From contig CAKTGF010000004.1 in the NCBI GenBank assembly GCA_934561395.1, forward strand, positions 62,001 through 126,000: a DNA stretch of 64,000 nt. Direction: 5' to 3'. Every line of letters starts with the position of its first letter. Position 1 is the first letter of the stretch. Shown here in pieces: positions 17,989 to 26,424 of the stretch. The position numbers and the translations under genes are program-made. Below the pieces are notes generated by a model. That model was not told the origin of the DNA. It worked only from the letters and a program-made list of their open reading frames with translations, and did not search any database. The DNA comes from an uncultured Eubacterium sp. Its GTDB lineage: Bacteria > Bacillota > Clostridia > Oscillospirales > Acutalibacteraceae.

Positions 17989-18264
17989 ATGAAAACTGAT
18001 GTTGATAAAAGATGCATAATGCTGGGAGAATACATTTGCGATACAAAATCTACCGTAAGGCAGGCCGCCAAGGAATTTGGCATAAGCAAATCAACGGTAC
18101 ATATTGATGTTACAAAAAGGTTATCATTAATATCCCCCGCCCTTGCCGGCAAGGTTAATGAGGTTTTGCAGGAAAACAAAGCGGTAAGGCATATTCGAGG
18201 TGGTAATGCAACTAAGGAAAAATATCAAAAAATCAAAAATATTGATATTTTTCATAAAAAATGA
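17989..18264 (+). CDS. spoIIID: Sporulation transcriptional regulator SpoIIID
   Basis: 91 residues from MKTDVDKRCIMLGEYI, preceded by GGAG nine bases upstream; the frame opens earlier at 17968 but without a ribosome site. The helix-turn-helix is TVRQAAKEFGISKSTVHIDV followed by TKRL, the exact SpoIIID pattern, and LINEVLQENKAVRHIRGG-like residues continue it. In Bacillus this mother-cell regulator activates and represses sigma-E genes and switches on sigK. It lies between a terminator and proC, 28 bases before it, so the two may be co-transcribed. Confidence 0.95.
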   Translation: MKTDVDKRCIMLGEYICDTKSTVRQAAKEFGISKSTVHIDVTKRLSLISPALAGKVNEVLQENKAVRHIRGGNATKEKYQKIKNIDIFHKK

Positions 18265-18291
18265 TATTATTAAAAAAACGGAGGTTTAAAT

Positions 18292-19089
18292 ATGACTATA
18301 GGATTTATCGGCTGCGGCAATATGGCCACGGCAATCATCAGCGGAATTATAAAAAACGGAGCATTTAAAGCAAACGAGGTTTGCGCCTATGATGTTAATT
18401 CTTCGGCAACAGAAAAAGCACAAAGCAGCTTTGGCATAACGCCCATGGAAAGCGAATGTGATGTTGTAAATAACAGCGACATTGTTGTTTTGGCAGTAAA
18501 ACCGAATGTGCTTGCAAATGTTTTAAAAAAAATTAAAATGGACCTTGCAGAAAATGATCCACTGCTTATTTCAATTGCGGCAGGTAAAACAACAGATTTT
18601 ATATATCAGCAAATAAGCACCGAAAACAGAATAATAAGAGTTATGCCTAACATTAACGCAACCGTGGGCGAGGCAATTTGCGGCTACACTGCCAACAAGT
18701 TTGCAACAAATGAGGACAAGCAGGAGGCTGAAAGAATTTTCTCCTCCGTGGGTAAGGTAATTTATCTTGAAGAAAACTATTTTCCTCTTTTCGGCGTTTT
18801 AGGCGGCTGTGCACCGGCTTATTCTTATATGTTTATTGACGCCCTTGCACGAGCAGGCGTTGAAAACGGCATGAAAAAGGATGTAGCCCTTGAAATTGCG
18901 GCGCAAACCGTTTTGGGCAGCGCTAAAATGATTTTAGAATCAAATGAGCACCCATGGGAGCTTATAGATAAGGTATGCTCCCCCGGCGGCACAACCATTG
19001 AGGGTGTATTATCCTTACAGGCTGACGGCTTTGAATCGGCAGTTCACAATGCTGTTAACAAGGCGGTCGAAAAAGATTCAAAGCTTTAA
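18292..19089 (+). CDS. proC: Pyrroline-5-carboxylate reductase
   Basis: 265 residues. It reduces pyrroline-5-carboxylate to proline using NAD(P)H. The N-terminal Rossmann loop is IGFIGCGNMATAIISGI, followed by VVLAVKPN and RVMPNINATVGE. The C-terminal dimerisation domain has GCAPAYSYMFIDALA and the substrate-binding VCSPGGTTIEGV. Ribosome site ACGGAGG lies eight bases before the ATG. All residues expected of ProC are present and the length is standard. Confidence 0.96.
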   Translation: MTIGFIGCGNMATAIISGIIKNGAFKANEVCAYDVNSSATEKAQSSFGITPMESECDVVNNSDIVVLAVKPNVLANVLKKIKMDLAENDPLLISIAAGKTTDFIYQQISTENRIIRVMPNINATVGEAICGYTANKFATNEDKQEAERIFSSVGKVIYLEENYFPLFGVLGGCAPAYSYMFIDALARAGVENGMKKDVALEIAAQTVLGSAKMILESNEHPWELIDKVCSPGGTTIEGVLSLQADGFESAVHNAVNKAVEKDSKL

Positions 19090-19115
19090 ACAAAATACAT
19101 AATGAGGAGAATGTT

Positions 19116-19799
19116 ATGAAATACGAAATTAAGGGCAACAGCTTTCCTGTTTTAATTTGCACCCTTGAGCAAAACGAGGCTATGATAACCGAGGGCGGCG
19201 GAATGAGCTGGATGAGTCCCAATATGCTTATGGAAACCACATCAAACGGCGGCCTTGGTAAAATGCTTGGCAGAATGGTAACAAAGGAATCTTTATTCCA
19301 AAACAGATACACTGCAATTAACGGTCAGGGCACCATTGCCTTTGCAAGCAGCCTGCCCGGCGAAATAAATGTGCTTGAATTAACACCGGGTAAGGAATAT
19401 ATTTGCCAAAAAAGCGCTTTTCTTGCCTCAACTGTTGGCGTTGAGCTTTCCGTTCATTTCAGAAAGAATTTAGGCTCCGGTCTTTTCGGCGGCGAGGGCT
19501 TTATTATGCAAAAACTTTCAGGCAGCGGCCTTGCGTTTATTGAAATTGACGGCTCGGCTGTAAGGTATAATTTAGCCCCCGGTCAGCAACTGATTGTTGA
19601 TACGGGTCACCTTGTAATGATGAGCTCCACCTGCCAAATGGATGTACAAACCGTTAAGGGCTTTAAAAATGTTGTTTTCGGCGGCGAGGGACTGTTTAAC
19701 ACAGTTGTCACCGGGCCGGGCGAGGTAGTTATTCAAACAATGCCCATTTCAAAATTGGCAGGTTCCCTGTTGCCCTATATGCCCACCTCCGGCTCATAA
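19116..19799 (+). CDS. AIM24 / TIGR00266 family protein
   Basis: 227 residues, a beta-rich protein of the widespread TIGR00266/AIM24 family related in fold to TRAP tryptophan-attenuation proteins. It shows the expected pattern: EGGGMSWMSPNMLMET near the N-terminus, LTPGKEYICQKSAFLAS, GFIMQKLSGSGLAFIEIDGS and the C-terminal GPGEVVIQTMPISKLAGSL. Bacterial members have no firmly assigned role; the yeast homologue affects mitochondrial membrane organisation. A ribosome site GAGGAG precedes the ATG and a terminator follows 40 bases after the stop. Confidence 0.88.
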   Translation: MKYEIKGNSFPVLICTLEQNEAMITEGGGMSWMSPNMLMETTSNGGLGKMLGRMVTKESLFQNRYTAINGQGTIAFASSLPGEINVLELTPGKEYICQKSAFLASTVGVELSVHFRKNLGSGLFGGEGFIMQKLSGSGLAFIEIDGSAVRYNLAPGQQLIVDTGHLVMMSSTCQMDVQTVKGFKNVVFGGEGLFNTVVTGPGEVVIQTMPISKLAGSLLPYMPTSGS

Positions 19800-19839
19800 T
19801 GAAAATATTAATTCAGTATTAACTAAAAACACAATATTT

Positions 19840-19871
19840 GGGAAGTGTCACAAAGATACTTCCCTTTTTTT
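19840..19871 (+). terminator. Intrinsic terminator after the AIM24 gene
   Basis: GGGAAGT (19840-19846) pairs with ACTTCCC (19858-19864), followed by seven T. Confidence 0.85.
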
Positions 19872-19905
19872 GTGCATAATAGCACCCGATTTTTCGTAAA
19901 TATTA

Positions 19906-19934
19906 ATGAAATGTTAAGAGACTTATGCTATAAT
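19906..19934 (+). promoter_or_regulatory. Probable promoter of the MFS / BspA-repeat pair
   Basis: Perfect -10 TATAAT (19929-19934) with TG one base upstream (TGC); a weak -35 ATGAAA (19906-19911) lies 17 bases away. Confidence 0.45.
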
Positions 19935-19975
19935 ATTAGTTATCATTTACAAATTTTATGGGAGGAATTTTGTTT

Positions 19976-21781
19976 ATGGCAAATAAAGAAAATTCTAAAG
20001 TTAAAGGGCTTATTGGGGATTTTAAAACCCACTGGAATAAGCCGGCACCGGGTAAATATGTGCCCTACAAGGAATATCTTAGTATTTTTGTAGGCTCGGG
20101 CAGCAACTACGCAGGCAATAAAACACTGGAATACATATCCTTTGCCGCAGGCTGCTACCTGATGATGTATCATTACAAGCTGCCGTATTTAACCTTTGCA
20201 ATTATCAACATAATCAATATGCCGCTTAACTATATTTGGACCTTAATCGGCTGGATTATTAACGATAACCTGGGCTTTTTGCCCAAAAAGACCGAAAAGA
20301 AATTTTACACCCTGTATGCAATACTTACGGTTGCAGGCTTGTGGATGATTTTCGGCAATTTCAGCGCAATTCTTGACCCCTCAAACCGATTTGTAGCATA
20401 TCTTAACGGCTTGGAGGGTATAACCGCCGCAAGCGCCATTAAAATTTTCGGCACACATATTTTGTGGAACGGCTGGGCAGGCGCAAGAAATATCTTTTGG
20501 CGTAAAAAACTTATACCAAAGCACGGCAGATATAAATACAGCCTTTATTGTAACACCTTACCCAAAATTATTATGGTTTGGTTAATCGGCTGGCTTCCCT
20601 TCTATTCAACCATCAGCGATGTTCCCACAAGGGTTTGGGTGGCTAACCTGTTATTTGCCTGCTACAACATTTTCGGCTTTGACAACTGCCTTGAAACCTG
20701 TGCGCAAAACTGCTCACCAAATATAAGGGAAAGAATTTTTGTAAGAACCTGGCCGATTAAGCTTTCACACCTTATGCAGTCAATAATCGCAATTATTTTG
20801 CCTGCAATCATTTCACTTTGTAAGGATGACTGGGCAGATATTGCCGTGTTCAAATACATTATACCTGTTACATTCACTGTTTTTGCGGTGCTGACCTTAG
20901 TATTTGCAAATCAAATTAAAGAGAGAATACCACAGCCACCCCTTGAAAAGAAGGTTAAAATCAGCTTTTGGGACGGTATGTTCGGCGTAATGCGTAACAA
21001 ATATAAATGGATTCAAACAATTGTGGGTCTGCTTGACTCACTGGGTAACGGTATGCTGGCATTTACCACCATTTTGTATCTTTACACCTTCAGACTGAGC
21101 GGCCTTTCATACAGTCTTATTGTTGCATTGGTTTCCTTTGCGGGCACGCCCCCTGATTTCTTCACGCCTTACTTTATTAAAAGGTTTTCATACAAGCAGG
21201 TAATGATTTTCTTCCAATTATCCCGTGCGGTTTGCTATTCTGTAATTGTTTGCTGCTATGTTTTCTTGGGTCAAAACCTGCTTTTGTGCGGCACCCTGTC
21301 AATTGTTATGCTGTTTATTACCGAAATGTTCCAAACAGTGCCAAAATCAATTGACCACGATATGGGCGTGCGTGTTAACGACTATCAAATGTACCTTTCA
21401 GGCGAAAGGCTGGAAAGTTTTTCAGGAGTATTCGGCTGGTTCACAGGCCCTATAACCTCTTTTGTAGGCCTTATTATACCTATTTTAATTTTACAATACG
21501 GCTTTAACAGCAACTGGGATGTATTGTTTATTGATTCATCAAGAATTAAAATTATTGTAATACCTATTATATTTGATATTGTGGGCTACATTTTAATGAC
21601 TATCCCCTATTTTTTCTGGGATTATGACGATGATAAGCAAAACAAGGTTATGGAGGTTTTACGCAAGCGTGAGGATGTTACACGCAGGCAGTATGAGCTT
21701 GAGCACAGTGCCAACGGCTCAGCAGGCGGCTCAGAATCCCAAACCGATTTAGAAAATGAGGCTGTGGAGGTGATGTCATGA
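19976..21781 (+). CDS. MFS (GPH-like) transporter
   Basis: 601 residues from MANKENSKVKG at 19976; GGGAGGA lies ten bases upstream, and the ATG at 19958 is part of that ribosome-site region. Around 12 hydrophobic helices are visible, in two halves separated by a cytoplasmic loop (NQIKERIPQPPLEKKVKISF). The arrangement resembles the GPH/MFS_2 sugar-cation symporters common in Ruminococcaceae, but the substrate cannot be told. The hydrophilic C-terminal tail (about 60 residues, with EREDVTRRQYELEH-like charged sequence) is longer than usual. Its stop overlaps the start of the next gene (ATGA), so the two proteins are probably made together. Confidence 0.75.
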   Translation: MANKENSKVKGLIGDFKTHWNKPAPGKYVPYKEYLSIFVGSGSNYAGNKTLEYISFAAGCYLMMYHYKLPYLTFAIINIINMPLNYIWTLIGWIINDNLGFLPKKTEKKFYTLYAILTVAGLWMIFGNFSAILDPSNRFVAYLNGLEGITAASAIKIFGTHILWNGWAGARNIFWRKKLIPKHGRYKYSLYCNTLPKIIMVWLIGWLPFYSTISDVPTRVWVANLLFACYNIFGFDNCLETCAQNCSPNIRERIFVRTWPIKLSHLMQSIIAIILPAIISLCKDDWADIAVFKYIIPVTFTVFAVLTLVFANQIKERIPQPPLEKKVKISFWDGMFGVMRNKYKWIQTIVGLLDSLGNGMLAFTTILYLYTFRLSGLSYSLIVALVSFAGTPPDFFTPYFIKRFSYKQVMIFFQLSRAVCYSVIVCCYVFLGQNLLLCGTLSIVMLFITEMFQTVPKSIDHDMGVRVNDYQMYLSGERLESFSGVFGWFTGPITSFVGLIIPILILQYGFNSNWDVLFIDSSRIKIIVIPIIFDIVGYILMTIPYFFWDYDDDKQNKVMEVLRKREDVTRRQYELEHSANGSAGGSESQTDLENEAVEVMS

Positions 21782-23373
21782 AATTCGGCAAAAAGAAAAG
21801 CGTTGAAGAAACAAGCGAGGACTTTTTGACTCAGGAAGCCGAGGAAATGGCTGAGCAAGCCAATGAATACACCCTTGACATCGCCGATGATGAAATTTGG
21901 ACCTATCAAATCGAGGGCCTGCAAAAGCCCCACATTAACCAACCCTTTAAAAACGCAAAGCGCAACAAAATAATTCTTGTTATTGTTTTGCTGATTGCCA
22001 TAGGCGCATCAATGTTTATGTCTGTTTGGGCGGTTCACAGCGATTTATACAAATACAAGGAGCTTGACGACGGCACCTATGAGCTTGTTAAATTTTCAAA
22101 TGACGGCAGCCTTAAGGAAGTAACCGTTGACTATGTTATTGACCTTGACACCGGCGAAAAGGATTATTCAAAGCCAATTACCAAAATTTCTGAATATGCC
22201 TTTAACTGCGACGAATCAATAACAAAAATTACAATCGGCAAGGATGTTAACTCAATTGACGGAAAATCAATTTACAGCTGCTGGGCTATCCAGTATGTTG
22301 ATGTTGACGATGAAAACCCTTACTATTGCGATATTGACGGCGTTGTATATAATAAGGAAGTTACAAGGGCGGTATTTTACCCCACCGACCATGACAGATA
22401 CCTCCGTTTAAAATACGGCTATGCAGAAATGCGCCAAGGCCCTGATGACACAGAGGTTGTGCAGCACTCACTGCTGGTTGATGACGAGGGCAACGAAATG
22501 GAGGAGCTTTGGGGTACCACCCATAAGTATAACGAGGCATACTACCAAAACTATAACAGAGAGGTCAGAACCTATGTTATACCGTCAACAGTAACCGTTA
22601 TCGGCGAGCTTGCCTTTGCTTATTCCAACATTGTTGACCTTTACATCCCCGAGGGTGTAACCTCAATGGAAAATATGGCAATATTCAAAAACAGCGTGCT
22701 TACAAACATATTCTCATATAAAACCGATACCGGGGTTACTGATACCACCTTCAAGGGCATTGATAATATGTCAACCATATACGATTCACTGCCCGAGGGT
22801 CTTGAGAGCATAGGCTCGGACTGCTTCTATTACGAAAGAGGGCTTACATATATGTATCTTCCCTCAACCGTTACCAAAATCGGCCACCACGCTTTTTGGG
22901 ACGCTACATACAGAGAAAACAAACAGCTTAACGGCATACCCTGTATGAATGTTGGTGCAAGCGAAGAGGATTTTGCAAATAATACCGACACAGGCCAGCA
23001 GTGGCTGCCCCAATATGACTACATGCTCTTTAAGAAAAAGATTGATGTTAACTATTCAGCCGAGCGTGAATCGCAAAAGGCTGAAAATGTTCACCGTGAA
23101 TACTATTGGGCTGTGCAATGGATTATTAATAATCAGTCGGACGAGGTTAAGAGCAATTCAAGCTATTTGGTTAAGGATTTTAACGGCGACGGAATGCCCG
23201 AGCTTGTTCTGCGTGAATATAACGAGGAAACAAAAGCAACAACCGAAACCGTGCTGACTATGAAATATAACTATTTGGCAGAGTTTGAGGGCGAGGCTGA
23301 TACCGAAAACGAAACATTCAGCAAGCTTGACGACAACGCTCAGCTTGACGGCATATATGATATGTTAAAATAA
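21778..23373 (+). CDS. Membrane-anchored BspA-type leucine-rich-repeat protein
   Basis: 531 residues. A cytoplasmic acidic N-terminus (1-60), one membrane helix (IILVIVLLIAIGASMFMSVW, about 63-82) and an external part made of LRR_5/BspA repeats, such as ITKISEYAFNCDESITKITI, TVIGELAFAYSNIVDLYIPE and TKIGHHAFWDAT. The C-terminal region holds LVKDFNGDGMPELVLREYNE, an FG-GAP/VCBS-like calcium loop. BspA repeats usually mediate surface binding. Tight coupling to the transporter suggests a partner or sensor for the same substrate (inference). Confidence 0.8.
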   Translation: MKFGKKKSVEETSEDFLTQEAEEMAEQANEYTLDIADDEIWTYQIEGLQKPHINQPFKNAKRNKIILVIVLLIAIGASMFMSVWAVHSDLYKYKELDDGTYELVKFSNDGSLKEVTVDYVIDLDTGEKDYSKPITKISEYAFNCDESITKITIGKDVNSIDGKSIYSCWAIQYVDVDDENPYYCDIDGVVYNKEVTRAVFYPTDHDRYLRLKYGYAEMRQGPDDTEVVQHSLLVDDEGNEMEELWGTTHKYNEAYYQNYNREVRTYVIPSTVTVIGELAFAYSNIVDLYIPEGVTSMENMAIFKNSVLTNIFSYKTDTGVTDTTFKGIDNMSTIYDSLPEGLESIGSDCFYYERGLTYMYLPSTVTKIGHHAFWDATYRENKQLNGIPCMNVGASEEDFANNTDTGQQWLPQYDYMLFKKKIDVNYSAERESQKAENVHREYYWAVQWIINNQSDEVKSNSSYLVKDFNGDGMPELVLREYNEETKATTETVLTMKYNYLAEFEGEADTENETFSKLDDNAQLDGIYDMLK

Positions 23374-23376
23374 GCA

Positions 23377-23412
23377 TAAAAAAATACCAACTCAATGAGT
23401 TGGTATTTTTTA
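23377..23412. terminator. Bidirectional terminator between the BspA-repeat gene and metK
   Basis: AATACCAACTCA and TGAGTTGGTATT form a 12-bp stem, flanked by A-run and T-run so it can stop both converging transcripts. Confidence 0.85.
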
Positions 23413-23432
23413 TTCGTTAAAATCTTATGTAA

Positions 23433-24611
23433 TTATAAGCAAGCCTTAATAGCGTCAACCATATCAAGCTTTTCCCAAGAAACGCCAAGGTCTTCTCTGC
23501 CCATATGGCCGTAAGCGGCAACCTTTTCATAAATAGGCTTTTGAAGCTCAAGCCTTTTGATAATTGCAGACGGTCTTAAATCAAACACCTTATTAACAAT
23601 GTCAACAATTTTGTCTTCATCAATTTTGTTTGTGCCAAAGGTATCAACAAGAACAGAAACAGGCTTTGCAACGCCGATAGCGTAAGCAAGCTCAACTTCG
23701 CACTTATCTGCAACACCGGCAGCAACAAGGTTTTTAGCAACCCATCTTGCAGCATAAGCGGCACTGCGGTCAACCTTTGTCGGGTCCTTACCTGAAAATG
23801 CTCCGCCGCCGTGGCGTGCATATCCGCCGTAGGTATCAACAATAATCTTTCTGCCTGTTAATCCTGAGTCGCCCATAGGTCCGCCGATAACAAATCTGCC
23901 TGTTGGGTTAACATAAAACACTGTATCATCATCCATAAGCTCTGCAGGAACAGTTGTTTTAATTACATTTTCAATAATATCACTGCGAAGTTGCTCAAGC
24001 GGAACATCTGCGCTGTGCTGTGAGGATACAACAACGGTTGTAACCTTTACGGGCTTGCCATCATCATATTCAACGGTAACCTGTGTTTTACCGTCTGAAT
24101 AAAGGTAAGGCAGTGTGCCGTTTTCCCTAACCTCTGTAAGCTTAAGTGCAAGCTTGTGAGCAAGAGAAATAGGAAGCGGCATTAACTCCTTGGTTTCTGT
24201 GCAGGCATAGCCGAACATCATGCCCTGGTCGCCGGCGCCGTTAAGGTTATCCTCGTCGGTTTCGCCGTCCTTTAACTCGTATGATTTATCAACGCCCATG
24301 GCAATATCGGTTGACTGCTTGTCAATAGCAGTTAAAACAGCGCAAGTGTTGCCGTTAAAGCCCTTTGTATCATCGTCATAGCCGATATCAATAATAGTTT
24401 TTCTGACAATTGACGGAATATCAACCTGTGCGTTTGTTGTGATTTCGCCCATAACAAGAACCTGACCTGTGGTTACTGTTGTTTCGCAAGCAACACGGGA
24501 TTTTGGGTCTTGTGCAATCATAGCGTCCAAAATAGCGTCGGAAATTTGGTCGCAGATTTTATCGGGATGACCTTTAGTTACCGATTCGCTCGTAAATAAA
24601 TGCTTTGACAT
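23433..24611 (-). CDS. metK: S-adenosylmethionine synthetase
   Basis: 392 residues from MSKHLFTSESVTKGHPDK at 24611 with GGGAGG eight bases upstream. The enzyme joins methionine and ATP to make SAM. Signatures are the N-terminal FTSESVTKGHPDKICDQISD, the GAGDQGMMFGYA hexapeptide region (about residue 117), the phosphate loop GGGAFSGKDPTKVDRSA and DRSAAYAARWVAKN. Full length, no missing motif. The gene is single in its transcript, controlled by a SAM-sensing S-box leader, which is feedback by the enzyme's own product. Confidence 0.97.
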   Translation of the reverse strand: MSKHLFTSESVTKGHPDKICDQISDAILDAMIAQDPKSRVACETTVTTGQVLVMGEITTNAQVDIPSIVRKTIIDIGYDDDTKGFNGNTCAVLTAIDKQSTDIAMGVDKSYELKDGETDEDNLNGAGDQGMMFGYACTETKELMPLPISLAHKLALKLTEVRENGTLPYLYSDGKTQVTVEYDDGKPVKVTTVVVSSQHSADVPLEQLRSDIIENVIKTTVPAELMDDDTVFYVNPTGRFVIGGPMGDSGLTGRKIIVDTYGGYARHGGGAFSGKDPTKVDRSAAYAARWVAKNLVAAGVADKCEVELAYAIGVAKPVSVLVDTFGTNKIDEDKIVDIVNKVFDLRPSAIIKRLELQKPIYEKVAAYGHMGREDLGVSWEKLDMVDAIKACL

Positions 24612-24640
24612 ATTTGTTACCTCCCATACATCAAAAAATA

Positions 24641-24770
24641 AAGAAAAACACATACGGCGAACCGTATGTGTTGAGTATTCATCACTCGGTTACACCGCAG
24701 GTTTTAGCACCTTACTAAAGCAGGTTGCTGTGGCTTCACAGGGCCAGTCCCTCGACCACTCTTGATAATA
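24641..24770 (-). ncRNA. SAM-I (S-box) riboswitch with terminator, upstream of metK
   Basis: Read on the minus strand, the leader begins TATCAAGAGTGGTCGAGGGA, then CTGGCCC, GAAGCCACAGCAACC and a distal GATGAATACTCAAC, which is the S-box order. A terminator hairpin CACATACGG-CGAA-CCGTATGTG (24649-24670) with a T-rich tail follows directly as expression platform. High SAM is expected to favour termination before metK. Confidence 0.93.
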
Positions 24771-24789
24771 TATTCTTTTTACTGTAAGT

Positions 24790-24818
24790 ATAATACTACA
24801 AATACCATACCTTGTCAA
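24790..24818 (-). promoter_or_regulatory. Sigma-A promoter of the metK transcript
   Basis: Consensus TTGACA (24813-24818) and TATTAT (24790-24795) separated by 17 bases, directly upstream of the S-box. Confidence 0.75.
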
Positions 24819-24847
24819 TATAATTTTACTGTTATATATTAGTAAAA

Positions 24848-24880
24848 CAGCAAAGGCTTTGGATAACCCAAAGCCTTTAA
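24848..24880 (-). terminator. Intrinsic terminator after the unknown gene at 24897
   Basis: On the minus strand AAAGGCTTTGG pairs with CCAAAGCCTTT around a five-base loop, followed by GCTGTTTT. The stem lies only 17 bases beyond the stop codon. Confidence 0.75.
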
Positions 24881-24896
24881 ACACAGTTTAATGATT

Positions 24897-25997
24897 TTAA
24901 AGTATAAATTCTTCATTTTTAATAAGCTTACCTGATTTGTCAATAATCATGTTATACCATGTTCCGGCAGAATTTTTAACATGAAATTCAAAAGTTCCGT
25001 TTCTGAAATAAGGAGCCATTACACCTTTATACCAATCATCAGTACTTCCATAAAAATTATAACAATTATTGCTCGCATCATCTACATAGTAAACGCCATA
25101 ATCATAATTATTTTTAATATCAATAACCTTATTACCGTTAATATCGTAAAAATAATCAATTGAATGATCTGTACCTAAAGGAAATAATCCGTCATTGAAT
25201 GCACCTGTTACCTTCAATTTTGTATTTTTTATTATTACCTTTTCTTTCATTGTGTTTGTATCAATTGCAATAATATTATTAGTTTCATTGTCATCATTAT
25301 TCTTGCTGTAAACAATGTAATGGCCGTCAGAATCGATATTTGCTGTAAACAATTCTGTCCAGCTTGCGTAGTCTACACTGCTTGTTTTATTATTATCTGC
25401 ATTGTAAAACAAATAATAATTGTGGTAAAAATACGGCATTAAAGCGAAAACACCGTCTGCCACATACTGATATTCATCAAATGCATTACGTTCCTCGCTT
25501 TCCTTACGAGGGGACGAACTCAACCCTAACAAATTTGAACCGTCCTCGTTAAGAAAAGGCGATTTAGTTGACAGCTTTTGAAGCCATTGATTATTTTTGA
25601 TTACACCAACTTTAACAGTTACCTTATCATAGTTTTCCTCTTGGGTGCAAACTAATTTATACTCATTACCTTCGGCATCACTGCCGCTGCAAATTTCAAT
25701 TGCACCCGATTCTTCAATCAAATCCTGTGTAGTAGTTTCAGTTGTGTTGTCCGTGGTTTCGTCAAATTCATTTGTGCTTTCTTCTGCATAATCTCCCGTA
25801 TTAACCATAGAATCATCGGCTTTCTCATTTTTGTTCGATGAATGCCTTGTTATGCCAACAATTGCAATAATAACTAACATTGCAATGATAATTCCCGAAG
25901 TAACAGCTATCACTTTTTTATTTCTGTTACCTAACGGCAAGTTTGTTTTGTTGTTTGAATTGTTTGGCGTGTTGTTGTTTGCGTTCGTATTACTCAT
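24897..25997 (-). CDS. Membrane-anchored extracellular protein of unknown function
   Basis: 366 residues, family not recognised. An asparagine-rich cytoplasmic start (NTNANNNTPNNSNNKTN), one membrane helix (VIAVTSGIIIAMLVIIAIVG, about 29-48) and a threonine/glutamate-rich linker (about 55-95) lead to an external domain. That domain has repeating beta-strand/turn elements such as SWTELFTANIDSDGHYIVYS and YFYDINGNKVIDIKNNYDYG, reminiscent of WG- or propeller-type repeats but not clear enough to name. Base composition is more AT-rich than its neighbours, a hint of a different history. The ATG is preceded by GAGGAGG. It is a single-gene transcript with an unusually long structured leader containing a terminator, so expression is probably conditional. 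Confidence 0.75.
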   Translation of the reverse strand: MSNTNANNNTPNNSNNKTNLPLGNRNKKVIAVTSGIIIAMLVIIAIVGITRHSSNKNEKADDSMVNTGDYAEESTNEFDETTDNTTETTTQDLIEESGAIEICSGSDAEGNEYKLVCTQEENYDKVTVKVGVIKNNQWLQKLSTKSPFLNEDGSNLLGLSSSPRKESEERNAFDEYQYVADGVFALMPYFYHNYYLFYNADNNKTSSVDYASWTELFTANIDSDGHYIVYSKNNDDNETNNIIAIDTNTMKEKVIIKNTKLKVTGAFNDGLFPLGTDHSIDYFYDINGNKVIDIKNNYDYGVYYVDDASNNCYNFYGSTDDWYKGVMAPYFRNGTFEFHVKNSAGTWYNMIIDKSGKLIKNEEFIL

Positions 25998-26219
25998 TAT
26001 TTTACCTCCTCATTAAAGCAAAAAATGCGCAGCCGAGGCTACGCATAAAAAACGCTGCTCAACTGTCGCCAAACAATATTACAATTCACGTTTGCATAAT
26101 GCATATACAATCGTTACGAACGCAATAAAGAGCAAGCATTTTTATAAAAATAAAAATGCCCCCGCAATAATTGTACAGCGCAGAATAACGCAAATTGTTA
26201 AATTGTAATATTATTTGGC
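25998..26219 (-). promoter_or_regulatory. Structured 5' leader: long inverted repeat plus internal terminator
   Basis: About 220 bases without a gene. The outer arms 26069-26086 and 26201-26218 are inverted copies (18 bases, one mismatch that becomes G-U in RNA). Inner segments 26091-26120 and 26163-26194 are also partly complementary, and a hairpin sits at the centre (26136-26159). The predicted transcript start (about 26219) coincides with the first arm, so the whole element would fold as one long imperfect hairpin. It is followed by a terminator at 26019-26044. No known riboswitch signature was recognised. A MITE-like insertion is the alternative. Confidence 0.6.
26019..26044 (-). terminator. 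Intrinsic terminator inside the leader, before the gene
   Basis: Minus-strand stem GCGTAGC-CTCG-GCTGCGC followed by ATTTTTTGC, ending about 20 bases before the start codon's ribosome site GAGGAGG. Its position suggests attenuation. A 5-base GCAGC segment just upstream (about 26052-26056) could pair with the terminator's GCTGC arm. Confidence 0.65.
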
Positions 26220-26225
26220 TGCTAT

Positions 26226-26254
26226 ATTATAGCACAAGGGAAAATAAATTTCAA
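26226..26254 (-). promoter_or_regulatory. Sigma-A promoter of the unknown gene at 24897
   Basis: TTGAAA (26249-26254), 17-base spacer, TATAAT (26226-26231) on the minus strand. The expected start site falls at about 26219, at the first base of the inverted repeat. Confidence 0.65.
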
Positions 26255-26323
26255 TGCTTTGGTTTATATTACCAATTTTAAGGCAAGTGGGCAAAAAAAT
26301 ATTGAAATATTTGCTAAATGATA

Positions 26324-26352
26324 TTGTAATTAGTTTAGAATTAGTTTATAAT
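26324..26352 (+). promoter_or_regulatory. Sigma-A promoter of the SDR/zinc-ribbon gene
   Basis: TTGTAA (26324-26329), 17-base spacer with a TTAG repeat, TATAAT (26347-26352). The leader to the ATG is about 65 bases. No feature was recognised in 26255-26323. Confidence 0.6.
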
Positions 26353-26424
26353 TAGAGTAAATGGTTTGTTAAAAACAAATCTTTTATACCATAATTAACG
26401 GTTATTTTTAAGGAGGAATTTTTT

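Noticed and set aside
24690..24884. 64-residue minus-strand frame upstream of metK
   Set aside because: It covers the S-box aptamer and promoter, so it is a chance frame.
26069..26218. MITE or other insertion element
   Set aside because: No target-site duplication is visible next to the arms and the promoter start coincides with the first arm, which favours a transcribed leader. Not fully excluded without a genome-wide copy search.
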